This document shows positions 55,545-64,000 of a stretch of DNA of 64,000 nt, in pieces. Source of the DNA: Arthrobacter zhangbolii (lineage in GTDB: Bacteria > Actinomycetota > Actinomycetes > Actinomycetales > Micrococcaceae); assembly GCF_022869865.1 (NCBI RefSeq), contig NZ_CP094984.1:1922001-1986000 (forward strand). The letters are read 5' to 3'. Below the pieces are notes generated by a model. The model ran no database searches, was not told the DNA's origin, and worked only from the letters and a program-made list of their open reading frames with translations. Each line of letters opens with the position of its first letter. Position 1 is the first letter of the stretch. The position numbers and the translations under genes are program-made.

Positions 55545-56141
55545 ATGCCATTCAACGCCCGCTCTTTTGTCTCCCTGGCCCGTTCGGCGGCACGCCTGCT
55601 CCGCCAGGTTTCCGCCACGGGCGCCCAGCCGCAGGGCACGCGTTCGGGCCCCCGTGCCGGCACCGGCGCCCGGACACCGTCGCCGCGGACACCGTCCCCC
55701 TCCCCCGGCCTGAGACCCGGCGCCGGACGTGCCGGGAAGAACAGCGCTGCCCGCAACTACCAGGGGCCGCTGAGCCCGGTCTACGCCCCGCAGCCCGACG
55801 GCGACCCTGACCCGGGCGAGGTTGTGTGGGCCTGGGTTCCCTTCGAGGATGACCCGTCGCAGGGCAAGGACCGCCCGGTCCTGCTGATCGGCCGGAACCG
55901 GGGATTGCTGCTGGGGCTGATGATGACCAGCCGGGACCGGAACAATTCCCGGAGCGCCGATCCGCGGTACCTTGATGTCGGCACCGGGCCTTGGGACAGC
56001 AAGGGCCGCCCGAGCGAGGTCAAGCTGGACCGCGTGCTGCAACTGGCACCGGAGGACGTCCGCCGGGAAGGCGCCGTCATGGACGAGTCCGTGTTTCGGC
56101 GGGTGGCCGCCGCGCTGGCTCAGCAGCGCCCGGCACGCTGA
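55545..56141 (+). CDS. PemK/MazF-like domain protein with a disordered N terminus
   Basis: 198 residues. The first 70 are low complexity, rich in R, G, P, T and S, with RTPSP repeated. The C-terminal part (GEVVWAWVPFEDDPSQGKDR, PVLLIGRNRG, DPRYLDVGTGPWDSKGRPSE, VKLDRVLQL) is a PemK/MazF fold. Proteins of this type lie beside lepA in many actinobacteria. No antitoxin gene is next to it, and the N-terminal extension is not typical of toxins, so a toxin role is doubtful. The start is leaderless. Confidence 0.8.
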   Translation: MPFNARSFVSLARSAARLLRQVSATGAQPQGTRSGPRAGTGARTPSPRTPSPSPGLRPGAGRAGKNSAARNYQGPLSPVYAPQPDGDPDPGEVVWAWVPFEDDPSQGKDRPVLLIGRNRGLLLGLMMTSRDRNNSRSADPRYLDVGTGPWDSKGRPSEVKLDRVLQLAPEDVRREGAVMDESVFRRVAAALAQQRPAR

Positions 56142-56149
56142 GGGCTGCG

Positions 56150-56316
56150 TTGGCGTACACGTGCCCAATCTCTGCTAACATTTATTGCTGTGTGTCCGCG
56201 CAGGTCGACGGGCACTTCAGCACAGGCGCCACAAACGGTATCCCCACGCCACTCAGTCAATGCCTGGGCTGAAATTCCCTCACCGACCAAGTCCGCAATA
56301 CAAAGAGAGTTTATAA
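56150..56316 (+). promoter_or_regulatory. Promoter and leader of rpsT
   Basis: TTGGCG (56150-56155) and TAACAT (56176-56181) are a possible promoter with a long 20-base spacer. A leader of about 130 bases would result, ending in AGAGAG before GTG 56317. A long leader would suit control by S20 itself, but no conserved structure was identified. Confidence 0.4.
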
Positions 56317-56577
56317 GTGGCCAATATTAAGTCCCAGAAGAAGCGCATCCTCACCAACGAGAAGGCGCGTCAGCGTAACAACTCGGTGAAGTCCGAGCTG
56401 AAGACCGTCATCAGCAAGGTTGATGCCGCAGTCAAGGCCAGCGACAAGGACGCAGCAGCCGAAGCGCTGAAGACCGCCAGCCGCAAGCTGGACAAGGCCG
56501 TCAGCAAGGGCGTTATCCACAAGAACAACGCTGCCAACCGCAAGTCGGCCATCTCCAAGAAGGTCAGCGCGCTCTAA
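56317..56577 (+). CDS. rpsT: 30S ribosomal protein S20
   Basis: 86 residues, GTG start ([20 protein letters not shown]) with an AGAGAG site. It is a lysine- and alanine-rich helical bundle ending in [17 protein letters not shown], the full S20 pattern. It binds 16S rRNA early in assembly. A strong hairpin follows the stop by 23 bases, so it forms its own unit. Confidence 0.97.
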   Translation: MANIKSQKKRILTNEKARQRNNSVKSELKTVISKVDAAVKASDKDAAAEALKTASRKLDKAVSKGVIHKNNAANRKSAISKKVSAL

Positions 56578-56600
56578 GCAGCCAGTACAGACTTACATCT

Positions 56601-56634
56601 ACGGCCGGTCCCTTCGGGGGCCGGCCGTTTTTGG
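56601..56634 (+). terminator. Terminator of rpsT
   Basis: ACGGCCGG at 56601-56608 pairs with CCGGCCGT (56621-56628), extended by CCC/GGG around a TTC loop, with a TTTTTGG tail. Confidence 0.9.
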
Positions 56635-56712
56635 TTTAACACCGTCTCTGCTCCGGGACCGTCAGCTTTTAGCCACAGGGTCTGCTTTCATCCAGAGGAC
56701 GCTGCGGCGCGG

Positions 56713-57750
56713 CTATCGCCCGGAGGCCGCCAGGGCAATGACGGTCACGGCACGTTCCACGGCGTACACCGGATCGCGGCCGGCGCCCTTGACCTGGGCG
56801 TCGGCTTCGGCGAGGGCCTGTACGGCTTCGATGAGGGATTCCGAGGTCCACCGCTGGGCATCCCGCCGGGCCTGGTCCACCTGCCAGGGCGCCATGCCGA
56901 GCTCTTTGGCCATGGAGGCTGAGGAGCCGCGCAAATTGGCTACCCGCGCTACGGCCCGTACCTTCATGGCCAGGGCACCGACCAGCGGGACCGGGTCCAC
57001 TCCAGTATCCAGGGCATGCCGCAGCATGGACAGTGCCTGCGCTGCCCGGCCGGCAAGGGCGGCATCGGCGACCTTGAACGCCGTCGCCTCCACGCGGCCG
57101 CCGTAGTAGCGTTCCACGAGTTCCTCGCTGACCTCGCCGGTGGAGTCGCTGATCAGCTGCTGGCAGGCGGCCGCGAGTTCGGATAGTTTGGAGCCGACGG
57201 CGTTGACCAGTGCCCGGGCGGCAGCAGGGTCGATGCGGCGCCGGGCGGTACGGAATTCGGAGGTCACGAAGTCGAGTTTTTCGGCGTCCTTCTTGAACGG
57301 CTGGCATTCCACCACGGGGGCACCGGCTGCCTTGACGGCGTCCAGCAGCTTCTTGCCGCGGTTGCCGCCGCTGTGATGCAGCACCAGGACTGCATCCGGT
57401 GACGGATCCTTCAGGTAGGCGAGGGTTTCGGTGAGGAAATCCTCGTTCATGGAGGCCAGGTTGACCGCCTCGATGAGTTTGGCTTCGCCGAACAGTGAGG
57501 GACTGGACTGGAGGGTGAGTTCCCCGGACGCATAGGTCGCGGCGTCAAATTGCACCAGTTCGGTGTCAGGCTGTTTTTCCCGCAGCAGGGTGCGGATCCG
57601 GTCCCGTGCCCGGGAGGCCAGATAGTCCTCCGGGCCGGCCAGCAGCACAACGGGAGCGGGTTCCACATCGCGCCAGGAGGCCGTCGCGGATGTCTTGCTG
57701 CCGGAGGTTTTGCCGCCGGAGCTGCGCTTGGATGGAACGGCCGGATTCAC
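56713..57750 (-). CDS. holA: DNA polymerase III delta subunit
   Basis: 345 residues. An acidic, Lys/Ser-rich N terminus precedes the AAA-like fold (APVVLLAGPEDYLASRARDR, LILHHSGG-like VLVLHHSGGNRGKKLL) and the helical collar domain (MLRHALDTGVDPVPLVGALA). HolA opens the sliding clamp as part of the clamp loader. GTG start with an AGGAG site. It lies downstream of comEC, convergent with rpsT. Confidence 0.92.
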   Translation of the reverse strand: MNPAVPSKRSSGGKTSGSKTSATASWRDVEPAPVVLLAGPEDYLASRARDRIRTLLREKQPDTELVQFDAATYASGELTLQSSPSLFGEAKLIEAVNLASMNEDFLTETLAYLKDPSPDAVLVLHHSGGNRGKKLLDAVKAAGAPVVECQPFKKDAEKLDFVTSEFRTARRRIDPAAARALVNAVGSKLSELAAACQQLISDSTGEVSEELVERYYGGRVEATAFKVADAALAGRAAQALSMLRHALDTGVDPVPLVGALAMKVRAVARVANLRGSSASMAKELGMAPWQVDQARRDAQRWTSESLIEAVQALAEADAQVKGAGRDPVYAVERAVTVIALAASGR

Positions 57751-57999
57751 AGCTGGATCTCCTGGGATGGTGCGGGCGGGCCGAGGCGGCGGGCCGAAGC
57801 GGGTTGAGCGGGGCGGCGCGTATCCGCAGCGCGGACCGGCCTACTCCAAGATTGCCATGCCGGCCCGGCCCCGCCAATTTTGCACCTGCCCGTGTTTGCT
57901 TCCGGCCGGTTCCCTCCGAAGGGCAGACTCCGGGACTCCTCCGTTTTTGCCGGTTGACCCGTCCCGGATCTTTGCCGGTTCCTCGGCCAGGTCAATTAT
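57751..57999. other. Spacer between comEC and holA
   Basis: 249 bases with no gene seen. No clear hairpin with a T run after comEC was found; the AGGAG site of holA is at its left end (minus strand). Confidence 0.4.
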
Positions 58000-60762
58000 T
58001 CACCGCAACCCGCTGATCCGCAGGGCGTCCTCCTCCCGGGCCACCACTATGGTGCCAAGGACATCGGTGCGCGCCACCGCCGTACCGGAGCGTTCCAGCC
58101 CTTCAATAATCTGCGGAGCGGGATGTCCATAGTCATTGTCCGCACCGACCGATATGACCGCCAGAGAGGGACGGGTTGCACGCAGCCAGGCGTCGCCGCC
58201 GTTGCGGGCACCGTGATGGGGCACCTTGAGGACATCCACCCCGGACCGCAGTCCAGGATGGGATGCCAGCACCGCTGTCGCGGCGTCTGTCTCCGCATCA
58301 CCGGTGAGCAGGATTGTCAAGGGCGTCCGGTCCGCCGTGCCGACACTCAGCAGCAGGACGGCGCTGGCATTGTTCTCATCGTCCTCCCCCGCAGCGGACC
58401 CCGACGTGCTCCCGGCCGTTTCCGGCGGCCAGAGAACTTCCCAGCTCACATCCCCTGCACTGCCCGTCATTCCCGCCGTCAGCTGCGTACGTGGCGCCGT
58501 TGATCCGGCGAGGGCGTCTTCGAGGTCCCGGGGCAGCCCGGCTCCCGCCGTGGAATAGCCCACCTCCCGTACGGTCCGCCCGGAGATAACACCGGCGGCT
58601 CCGCCGTAGTGGTCCAGGTGTGCATGCGTGAGCACCAGCAGGTCGACGTTCTGCACACCCAGCCTGTCCAAACAGGTCTCCATGGCAGCCGGTTCCCCGC
58701 CGGTATCCACCACGACGGCGCTGCCCGGCCCGGTACGGACGGCCAGCCCGTCTCCCTGCCCTACGTCGCAGGCAGCAAGAACCCACTCATCTGCCTGACC
58801 CGGCAGCCCCTCCCCCACGCTTCTGAGTGCCAGCACCGTTCCCGCCGGCAGGATCAGTACGACGACGGCGCCGGCTACCGTCCAGCGGCCAACCTTGCCG
58901 GGCCTGGCCTGCCAGGGAACGACGCTCCACCGTCCCGCCTTCCAACCATGGCCCCGGCGCCGGGGCGGACGGTCCCGATGCCTGCTTCTGCCGCGGGACA
59001 GGTACAGGACCAGAGCGGTCCCTCCGGCCGCCGCCGCTGCCATCAGCACGAACCCCGGTCCGCCGGCGGGCCAGGGCTGCAGCGCGCCGGGCGCGGATTC
59101 GAAGGTGCGGGCGGTGCCGGCCACCCACCAGGCCCCTGCGGCCGAAGCGACCAGCGGCGCCGCGGCCAGCGGCGGGGCCAGGCCCACTACGGCGACGGCC
59201 AGCATGCCGACAATGGTCACCACCGGGACAACAGGGGCGGCCACTAAATTGGCGGGCACCGAATATACCGGCAGCTGCGGCTGCAGAAGAACCAGTACCG
59301 GGGCGCAGAACAGCTGCGCGGCGATCGGTACGGCCAGCGATGCCGCGAACCAGAGCGGAAGTCTGCGGGACAACACCAGCACCAGGTGCGGCCCGAGAAC
59401 CACCAGGCCCAGCGTGGCGCAGACCGAGAGGATGAACGCGTAGCTGGTACACAACCACGGATCGATGGCCAGCAGGACGGTGATGGACAGGAGCAACAGT
59501 GCCACGGGCAGGCGGCCGCGTCCGGAGAGAACTGCCAGCGTGCCCAGGCCGCCCATGACCGCTGCCCGCAACACGCTGGGATCGGGCCGGACGAGCAGGA
59601 CAAACGCCGCCAGTCCGGCCAGTGCCAGGAGCACTGCCGCTGCTCGGGGCACGCGGGCCGCGCGGGCGGTGAGGAAGATGAAGGCCAGGAGATACGAGCA
59701 GTTGGCGCCGGAGACTGCCGTCAGGTGGGTCAATCCGGTGGTTTTCATCGCCTGGCCAAGGTCCGGGTCCAACGTGCTGCGGTCGCCGAGCACCATTCCG
59801 GCTAAAAGCCCGTCCACGGATACGCCGCGGTCCGCAGAGGCCTGCACAAAGTCGGCCCGCAGCTGCGCGGTAGCACCGTACCAGCCTCCGGCGGGGCGGA
59901 TGTCCGGGGCCGCTGCTGCACGAAGGAGCGCCAGGTTCCGGTCGCCGGGCGGAAGTTTGCTCAATGCCCCGGCACTGCTAAACCCGTCACCCCACCGGAT
60001 GCCTGCATAGTCATCTCCACCGACCACCAGAATGGGTGCGGCACTGCCAAAGCGCTTCCCGTCCGCCGTAGCGCTGTCGGCGACGGCGTCCACCAGATAG
60101 CGGGGCCTGCCGGTGAAGCGGTCCGGTGTGGCCGCCCGGGCATCGGAGACGGCACGGAACTCTCCGCTTACTGATCTCTCCGCGGCAATCACCCCGGCCA
60201 TCGGACCGTTGCTGCGCTCCGCCAACGCACCGGCCGCCCCGGCACAGACCAGTGCCACGGCCGCCAGGGGCACTGCCGTCCCCCTGAACAGGGCAGCGGG
60301 ATTGAACCGGGCAGGGGAATCGGACAGTGCGGCGCGATTGGACAGCTCGGCGCGGCTGGACCGCTCGGCGCGATCGGACAGTGCGGCAGGGCGGCGGCGC
60401 GCCAGGACCCCCGTTAGCAGCAGGAAACCGACACTCACCGCAGCCACGATGCCTGCTGTCAGCCATCCGGACGAGGGTGGCAGCCGGACCGCGAGGAAAG
60501 CGGCAGCCCACGCCGCCGCGGCCGTCGGGAGCAGCCGCATTTCACGCAGCGGTACCGGCTCCGCTGCCCCTAACCTGGACCGCCGGGTTGCCTCCCGCCG
60601 GATCTGCCGTCGTGCAGCAGGCACCGGTAACGGCTTCTCCGCTCCCGGCTCGGCTGAACACGGTTCGGCTGCACCAGGTTCGCTTGCACCGGGTTCGGCT
60701 GCACCGGGCATGGAGCCCCGGGCCGAAGACACATACCGGGCCCAGTCCCCCTGCTGACTCAT
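58000..60762 (-). CDS. comEC: ComEC/Rec2 family DNA-uptake channel
   Basis: 920 residues. The polar N terminus has two small repeat tracts (residues about 20-41, AEPGA-like; and 127-152, S-x-R-A hexapeptides). About ten membrane helices form the Competence domain (with GLTHLTAVSGANCSYLLAFI and VLRAAVMGGLGTLA). The C-terminal metallo-beta-lactamase-like domain has LTHAHLDHYGGA and KVPHHGARNGG. ComEC carries single-stranded DNA through the membrane. comEA lies directly upstream; holA follows. Confidence 0.93.
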   Translation of the reverse strand: MSQQGDWARYVSSARGSMPGAAEPGASEPGAAEPCSAEPGAEKPLPVPAARRQIRREATRRSRLGAAEPVPLREMRLLPTAAAAWAAAFLAVRLPPSSGWLTAGIVAAVSVGFLLLTGVLARRRPAALSDRAERSSRAELSNRAALSDSPARFNPAALFRGTAVPLAAVALVCAGAAGALAERSNGPMAGVIAAERSVSGEFRAVSDARAATPDRFTGRPRYLVDAVADSATADGKRFGSAAPILVVGGDDYAGIRWGDGFSSAGALSKLPPGDRNLALLRAAAAPDIRPAGGWYGATAQLRADFVQASADRGVSVDGLLAGMVLGDRSTLDPDLGQAMKTTGLTHLTAVSGANCSYLLAFIFLTARAARVPRAAAVLLALAGLAAFVLLVRPDPSVLRAAVMGGLGTLAVLSGRGRLPVALLLLSITVLLAIDPWLCTSYAFILSVCATLGLVVLGPHLVLVLSRRLPLWFAASLAVPIAAQLFCAPVLVLLQPQLPVYSVPANLVAAPVVPVVTIVGMLAVAVVGLAPPLAAAPLVASAAGAWWVAGTARTFESAPGALQPWPAGGPGFVLMAAAAAGGTALVLYLSRGRSRHRDRPPRRRGHGWKAGRWSVVPWQARPGKVGRWTVAGAVVVLILPAGTVLALRSVGEGLPGQADEWVLAACDVGQGDGLAVRTGPGSAVVVDTGGEPAAMETCLDRLGVQNVDLLVLTHAHLDHYGGAAGVISGRTVREVGYSTAGAGLPRDLEDALAGSTAPRTQLTAGMTGSAGDVSWEVLWPPETAGSTSGSAAGEDDENNASAVLLLSVGTADRTPLTILLTGDAETDAATAVLASHPGLRSGVDVLKVPHHGARNGGDAWLRATRPSLAVISVGADNDYGHPAPQIIEGLERSGTAVARTDVLGTIVVAREEDALRISGLR

Positions 60763-60772
60763 ACCGGAGCAG

Positions 60773-61576
60773 CTATACCGTCACGAGCGGCAGGAGCGCG
60801 GCCATCATGGCTTCACCGATGCCCGGCACTGCGTCCAGGTCCTCGGGCCGGCTGAAGCTTCCGTGCTCGGTACGCCACGCAATGATCCGCTCCGCGAGGA
60901 CCGGCCCCACCCGCGGAAGCGTCTCCAGCTCGGCAGCGTCGGCGGTGTTCAGGTTGACCTTGGCAGCCGAACCGGCATCGGGCCCTGTCGGTGAACCGCC
61001 GGCGGCCGCGCCGCCTCCAGTTCCCCCGCCGGTGTCCCCGTTGGCCCCGGCGGGTGGAGGTGCCTCTTCACCGATCCGGGGAACCAATACCATCGCCCCG
61101 TCCTGCGCCGGGGCGGCAAGGTTCACGGCGGTGAGGTCCGCGTCGGCGGCCGTTCCGCCGGCGGCATCAACGGCATCGACTATCCGGCTGCCGGGCGGCA
61201 GACGCACAATACCTGGACGCTGCACGGCACCGGCGATGTGGACTACCACCGTGGCGGGACCCGGATCCGCTTCCGCCGCCTCAGGTGAAGGAACCGGGGA
61301 AGCCGGCCGGGTGCTCCCCGCTGTGCCGGTACCGGCAGCTCCTTCGGCATCTGCCGGGGCAGTGGAGGCGGGCGCGGACAGCTCAACGCTGGCGATGGGC
61401 GCAGGGCCTGTGTCGCGGAGCAGCACAGCTGCCGCTGCGCATCCCAGCAGCAGACACACTGCCAGCACTGCCGCCGGCAGCGAAAGCGCCCACCGGCGCC
61501 GAAACCCGGGAGGATCCGGGGACTCATCCTGCCCGGTGTCCGCGGTGCCCGCAGTGTCCCAACGATGCTGTGCCAT
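60773..61576 (-). CDS. comEA: ComEA family helix-hairpin-helix DNA-binding protein
   Basis: 267 residues. One membrane helix (about 30-52) is followed by a Ser/Pro/Ala-rich linker, a SLBB domain (VVVHIAGAVQRPGIVRLPPG) and a C-terminal pair of helix-hairpin-helix motifs (VNLNTADAAELETLPRVGPV, PEDLDAVPGIGEAMMAAL). ComEA binds incoming double-stranded DNA outside the membrane and delivers it to ComEC. The start is leaderless (TAGGTT six bases before). comEC starts ten bases after its stop. Confidence 0.93.
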   Translation of the reverse strand: MAQHRWDTAGTADTGQDESPDPPGFRRRWALSLPAAVLAVCLLLGCAAAAVLLRDTGPAPIASVELSAPASTAPADAEGAAGTGTAGSTRPASPVPSPEAAEADPGPATVVVHIAGAVQRPGIVRLPPGSRIVDAVDAAGGTAADADLTAVNLAAPAQDGAMVLVPRIGEEAPPPAGANGDTGGGTGGGAAAGGSPTGPDAGSAAKVNLNTADAAELETLPRVGPVLAERIIAWRTEHGSFSRPEDLDAVPGIGEAMMAALLPLVTV

Positions 61577-61582
61577 CCGCCG

Positions 61583-61588
61583 AACCTA
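61583..61588 (-). promoter_or_regulatory. -10 element of comEA (leaderless)
   Basis: TAGGTT on the minus strand lies six bases before ATG 61576. Confidence 0.55.
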
Positions 61589-61665
61589 GCTGCAGGCCTG
61601 CCCCTCCCTGCGCACCGATTGGCAGCGAGTGGAGCGGGACCGCCGGAACGCTGCCGGCAGCCGCG

Positions 61666-61704
61666 GTGTGGAGGACAAGAACATAGTGTGGAGGACAAGA
61701 ACAT
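61666..61704 (+). repeat. Two direct copies of a 19-bp motif upstream of comEA
   Basis: GTGTGGAGGACAAGAACAT occurs at 61666-61684 and 61686-61704 (20-base period). It lies 90-130 bases before the comEA start on that gene's upstream side, where an activator site could be. Confidence 0.75.
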
Positions 61705-61757
61705 GCTGAAGGAAGACGCCGCCGAGGACAACACCCGGGAATCCCGGGCGTGCTTCC

Positions 61758-62771
61758 CTAGGCCTTGTCTGCAGGGGCAACCCCGCCGGATCCCAGCTCA
61801 CCGGGGTTTGCGGGCCCCTCCTGTGTGCGGGTCCCGGACCCGGCAGCCCCGTCGCCGGCCACCGCCACCGCCAAAACGCCCAGCCCGGCATGGGCCGCCA
61901 GAACTGCCGGGAGCGGACAGATAAGGATTTCCACCTCCGGGGCCGCGGCACCGATGATGCCGGCAAGCCGCTCCGCCTCGGCCGCATTGCCGAAGTGGTG
62001 CACCGCGGCACGGACCTTTCCGGTCCGGCCGGCAATATCCTCCTGCACCAGTTCGGCCAGCCGGGCCAGCGCTTTCGGGGCGGTGCGGACACGTTCCAGC
62101 GGGACCACCCGCCCGTCACGGATCACCAGGATCGGTTTGACGGCCAGCAGGGTACCCAGCCAGCCGGCGGCAGCCCCGATGCGCCCTCCGCGGCGCAGCT
62201 GGTCCAGGCTGGGCACGTAGAAAAGTATGTTTGAGTCCGCGGCCACGGCGCGTGCGCACGCGGAGACGGTCTCTGCCGAGTTGCTGCTCCGGGCACTCTC
62301 GGCAGCCGCGGCCACGGCAAAACCCAGTCCCATGGCCGCCGTCGTGCTGTCGATCACTTCCACCGGAACGGATGCGGAGCGGGCGGCCAGCCTGGCGGAG
62401 TCCACGGTGCCGGAGAGCTGCCCGGACAGGTGCACGGAAACCACCGAGGTGCAGCCGGCGGCTGCCAGCTCGGCATACGCAGCCTCAAACCGGCCCGGCG
62501 CCGGACGGGAGGTGCGTACCGGGTGCCCCTGGGCCAGGGCCATGGCCAGTGCCGGGATCAGGTCTTCGGAGCCTTCCCCGTAGATCTGGTCGCCGATCAT
62601 CACCGGCATCGGAACAACCCGCACGAACTCCGACACCTTCGCCGCTTCGGCCCACCCCGCGGGCAGGGCGGCTGCCGAGTCGGTGACTATGCCCACGACC
62701 GGCCCGGGGGCGGCGGCAGTTGCCCGCTGCCGCCCCCTGGCCCGCAGTGCGAGCCGTTCCAGCCAGTCCAT
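61758..62771 (-). CDS. DegV family fatty-acid-binding protein
   Basis: 337 residues. A short N-terminal extension is followed by the DegV fold: VGIVTDSAAALPAGW, then TSRPAPGRFEAAYAELAAAG (the TSQPSP-like fatty-acid carboxylate site), VSVHLSGQLSGTVDSARLAA and IDSTTAAMGLGFAV. DegV/FakB proteins bind fatty acids; FakB types give them to the kinase FakA. No FakA is here. ATG 62771, 11 bases after the leuS stop. Confidence 0.92.
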   Translation of the reverse strand: MDWLERLALRARGRQRATAAAPGPVVGIVTDSAAALPAGWAEAAKVSEFVRVVPMPVMIGDQIYGEGSEDLIPALAMALAQGHPVRTSRPAPGRFEAAYAELAAAGCTSVVSVHLSGQLSGTVDSARLAARSASVPVEVIDSTTAAMGLGFAVAAAAESARSSNSAETVSACARAVAADSNILFYVPSLDQLRRGGRIGAAAGWLGTLLAVKPILVIRDGRVVPLERVRTAPKALARLAELVQEDIAGRTGKVRAAVHHFGNAAEAERLAGIIGAAAPEVEILICPLPAVLAAHAGLGVLAVAVAGDGAAGSGTRTQEGPANPGELGSGGVAPADKA

Positions 62772-62782
62772 GGTTCCGGTGC

Positions 62783-64000
62783 CTAGGCCGGAACGATGTT
62801 CACGAGCTTGGGCGCCCGGACAATCACGGTGCGGATGCCGCGGCCGTCCAGGGTGCGCTGCACGGCCTCGGAGGCCAGCGCGGCCTCACGCAGGTCATCC
62901 TCGGAAATGTCCGCGGCCACCTCGAGCCGGTCACGGACCTTCCCCTGGACCTGGACCACGGCGGTGACCGTGTCCTGCACCAGCAGGGTTTCATCCACAG
63001 TCGGCCATCCGGCGTTCACCACGGAGGCGTCGCGGCCCAGCAGGTTCCACAGATCCTCGGCCGTGTACGGGGCGAAGAGGCTCAGGATCACCGCAACCGC
63101 CTCGGCCGCTTCGCGTACTGCCGGGTCGGCACCGCCCACGCCGGAATCGATGGCCTTGCGGGTGGCGTTGACCAGCTCCATCAGCTTGGCCACCACCACG
63201 TTGAACTTGTTGTTCTCCAGCAGTTCGGTGGCGTCCGCGACGGTCCGGTGGGTCATGGCACGGAGTTTTTTGTCCCCGCCCGTGAAGGCGATGCCGGGTT
63301 CGCTGCTGACGTCCTGGCCGAGGCGCCAGGCGCGGGCCAGGAACTTCGCAGAGCCCGACGGCGAGACGTCCGCCCAGTCGACGTCGTCCTCCGGCGGGGA
63401 CGCGAAGATCATGGTCAGGCGCACGGCGTCGACGCCGTACTTATCCAGCTGCTGGCCCAGGTCCACGCCATTGCCCAGGGACTTGGACATGGCCTTGCCC
63501 CCGTTGAGCACCTGGCCCTGGTTCAGCAGCGAGCTGAAGGGCTCACTTGCCGGCAGCAGGCCCATGTCATGGACCACCTTGGTGAAGAACCGCGCGTAGA
63601 GCAGGTGCAGGATGGCGTGCTCGACGCCGCCCACGTACTGGCCAACGGGCATCCAGTTCTTCGCAGCCTCGGGATCGAACGGGCCCTCGGTGAAGTGCGG
63701 GGAGACAAAGCGCATGAAGTACCAGGACGAGTCCACGAAGGTGTCCATGGTGTCGGTGTCGCGCTTGGCGGGGCCGGCACACTTCGGGCAGGAGACGTTG
63801 ACCCATTCCTCGGCCGAGGCCAGGGGTGAGGTGCCCTTCGGCGCCAGGGCCTCGCCCTTCAGCCCGGTGGGCAGGGTGACGGGCAGCTGGTCATCCGGAA
63901 CCGGAACCTCGCCGCACTTTTCGCAGTGGATGATCGGGATGGGCGTGCCCCAGAAGCGCTGGCGGGAGAGCAGCCAGTCCCGCAGGCGGAAGTTCACGAA
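62783..64000 (-). CDS. leuS: Leucyl-tRNA synthetase, C-terminal part
   Basis: The frame runs off the right end, giving the last 405 residues. [18 protein letters not shown] and [20 protein letters not shown] open it, then the second catalytic motif AMSKSLGNG (KMSKS-type) near the centre, the anticodon-binding helices, and the C-terminal domain ending PKLVNIVPA. It charges tRNA-Leu. The editing domain and HIGH motif lie outside the window. Confidence 0.96.
   Translation of the reverse strand, partial: FVNFRLRDWLLSRQRFWGTPIPIIHCEKCGEVPVPDDQLPVTLPTGLKGEALAPKGTSPLASAEEWVNVSCPKCAGPAKRDTDTMDTFVDSSWYFMRFVSPHFTEGPFDPEAAKNWMPVGQYVGGVEHAILHLLYARFFTKVVHDMGLLPASEPFSSLLNQGQVLNGGKAMSKSLGNGVDLGQQLDKYGVDAVRLTMIFASPPEDDVDWADVSPSGSAKFLARAWRLGQDVSSEPGIAFTGGDKKLRAMTHRTVADATELLENNKFNVVVAKLMELVNATRKAIDSGVGGADPAVREAAEAVAVILSLFAPYTAEDLWNLLGRDASVVNAGWPTVDETLLVQDTVTAVVQVQGKVRDRLEVAADISEDDLREAALASEAVQRTLDGRGIRTVIVRAPKLVNIVPA

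Noticed and set aside
55545-56141. Toxin-antitoxin module at the PemK-like gene
   Set aside because: No small antitoxin frame with a ribosome site lies on either side, so only the single protein is reported.

Overview
The window is a 64 kb piece of chromosome from a high-GC actinobacterium. It encodes RbpA, a DUF4193 protein, a polyprenol-phosphate-mannose synthase, the cytochrome bcc-aa3 branch split into ctaE-qcrCAB and ctaCDF blocks, and the order comEA-comEC-holA-rpsT-lepA-hemW-hrcA-dnaJ-rsmE-phoH-ybeY-era-leuA-recO-uppS. Content, order and many leaderless starts fit Micrococcaceae (Arthrobacter-like). This assignment is inference from gene families; no rRNA or tRNA gene was seen.

Layout. 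1-3.3 kb: tail of a HelY-like helicase, a YtcJ-type amidohydrolase, a structured noncoding stretch and a Ppm-type mannosyltransferase. 3.4-12.8 kb: rbpA, an SPFH/NfeD pair, rlmA, an S9 peptidase, peptide deformylase, a SOUL protein, a blasticidin-S-deaminase-like protein with a changed zinc ligand, a DUF4193 protein, a noncoding stretch with three TTATGTCAAC copies, a small lipoprotein and a methyltransferase. 12.8-20.7 kb: a 23-bp tandem repeat, a GH13 glucosidase, a UBP zinc-finger protein with an internal duplication, an SDR under a perfect palindrome, a flippase-like membrane protein, a TetR-controlled ABC exporter operon and a stand-alone RAM-domain protein.

20.7-32.6 kb: trpD diverges from ctaE-qcrC-qcrA-qcrB. 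Then follow an unknown conserved-looking protein, a GntR regulator, a 5'-3' exonuclease-like protein, ctaF-ctaD-ctaC and an IscA/ErpA-type protein. Together these give subunits I-IV of cytochrome aa3 oxidase and all three bcc subunits. 32.7-40.8 kb: M20 peptidase, DUF3043 protein with a repeated terminator, pyrD, an alpha/beta hydrolase, uppS, recO and leuA with a leucine leader peptide and alternative stems.

40.8-64 kb: an LCP-family protein, era, a CNNM/CorC protein, ybeY, phoH, a GerMN/Gmad2 lipoprotein, rsmE, dnaJ, hrcA with a CIRCE operator, DUF3097 and DUF4870 proteins, hemW, lepA, an orphan PemK/MazF-like protein, rpsT, holA, comEC, comEA, a DegV protein and the C-terminal part of leuS.

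Most of the window is conserved housekeeping DNA. No transposase, integrase, phage gene or CRISPR array was seen. The points most worth a second look are regulatory or small-scale: the leuA attenuator, palindromic operators, the structured intergenic region near 2.35 kb, the TTATGTCAAC repeats, and the altered zinc sites in two small proteins.
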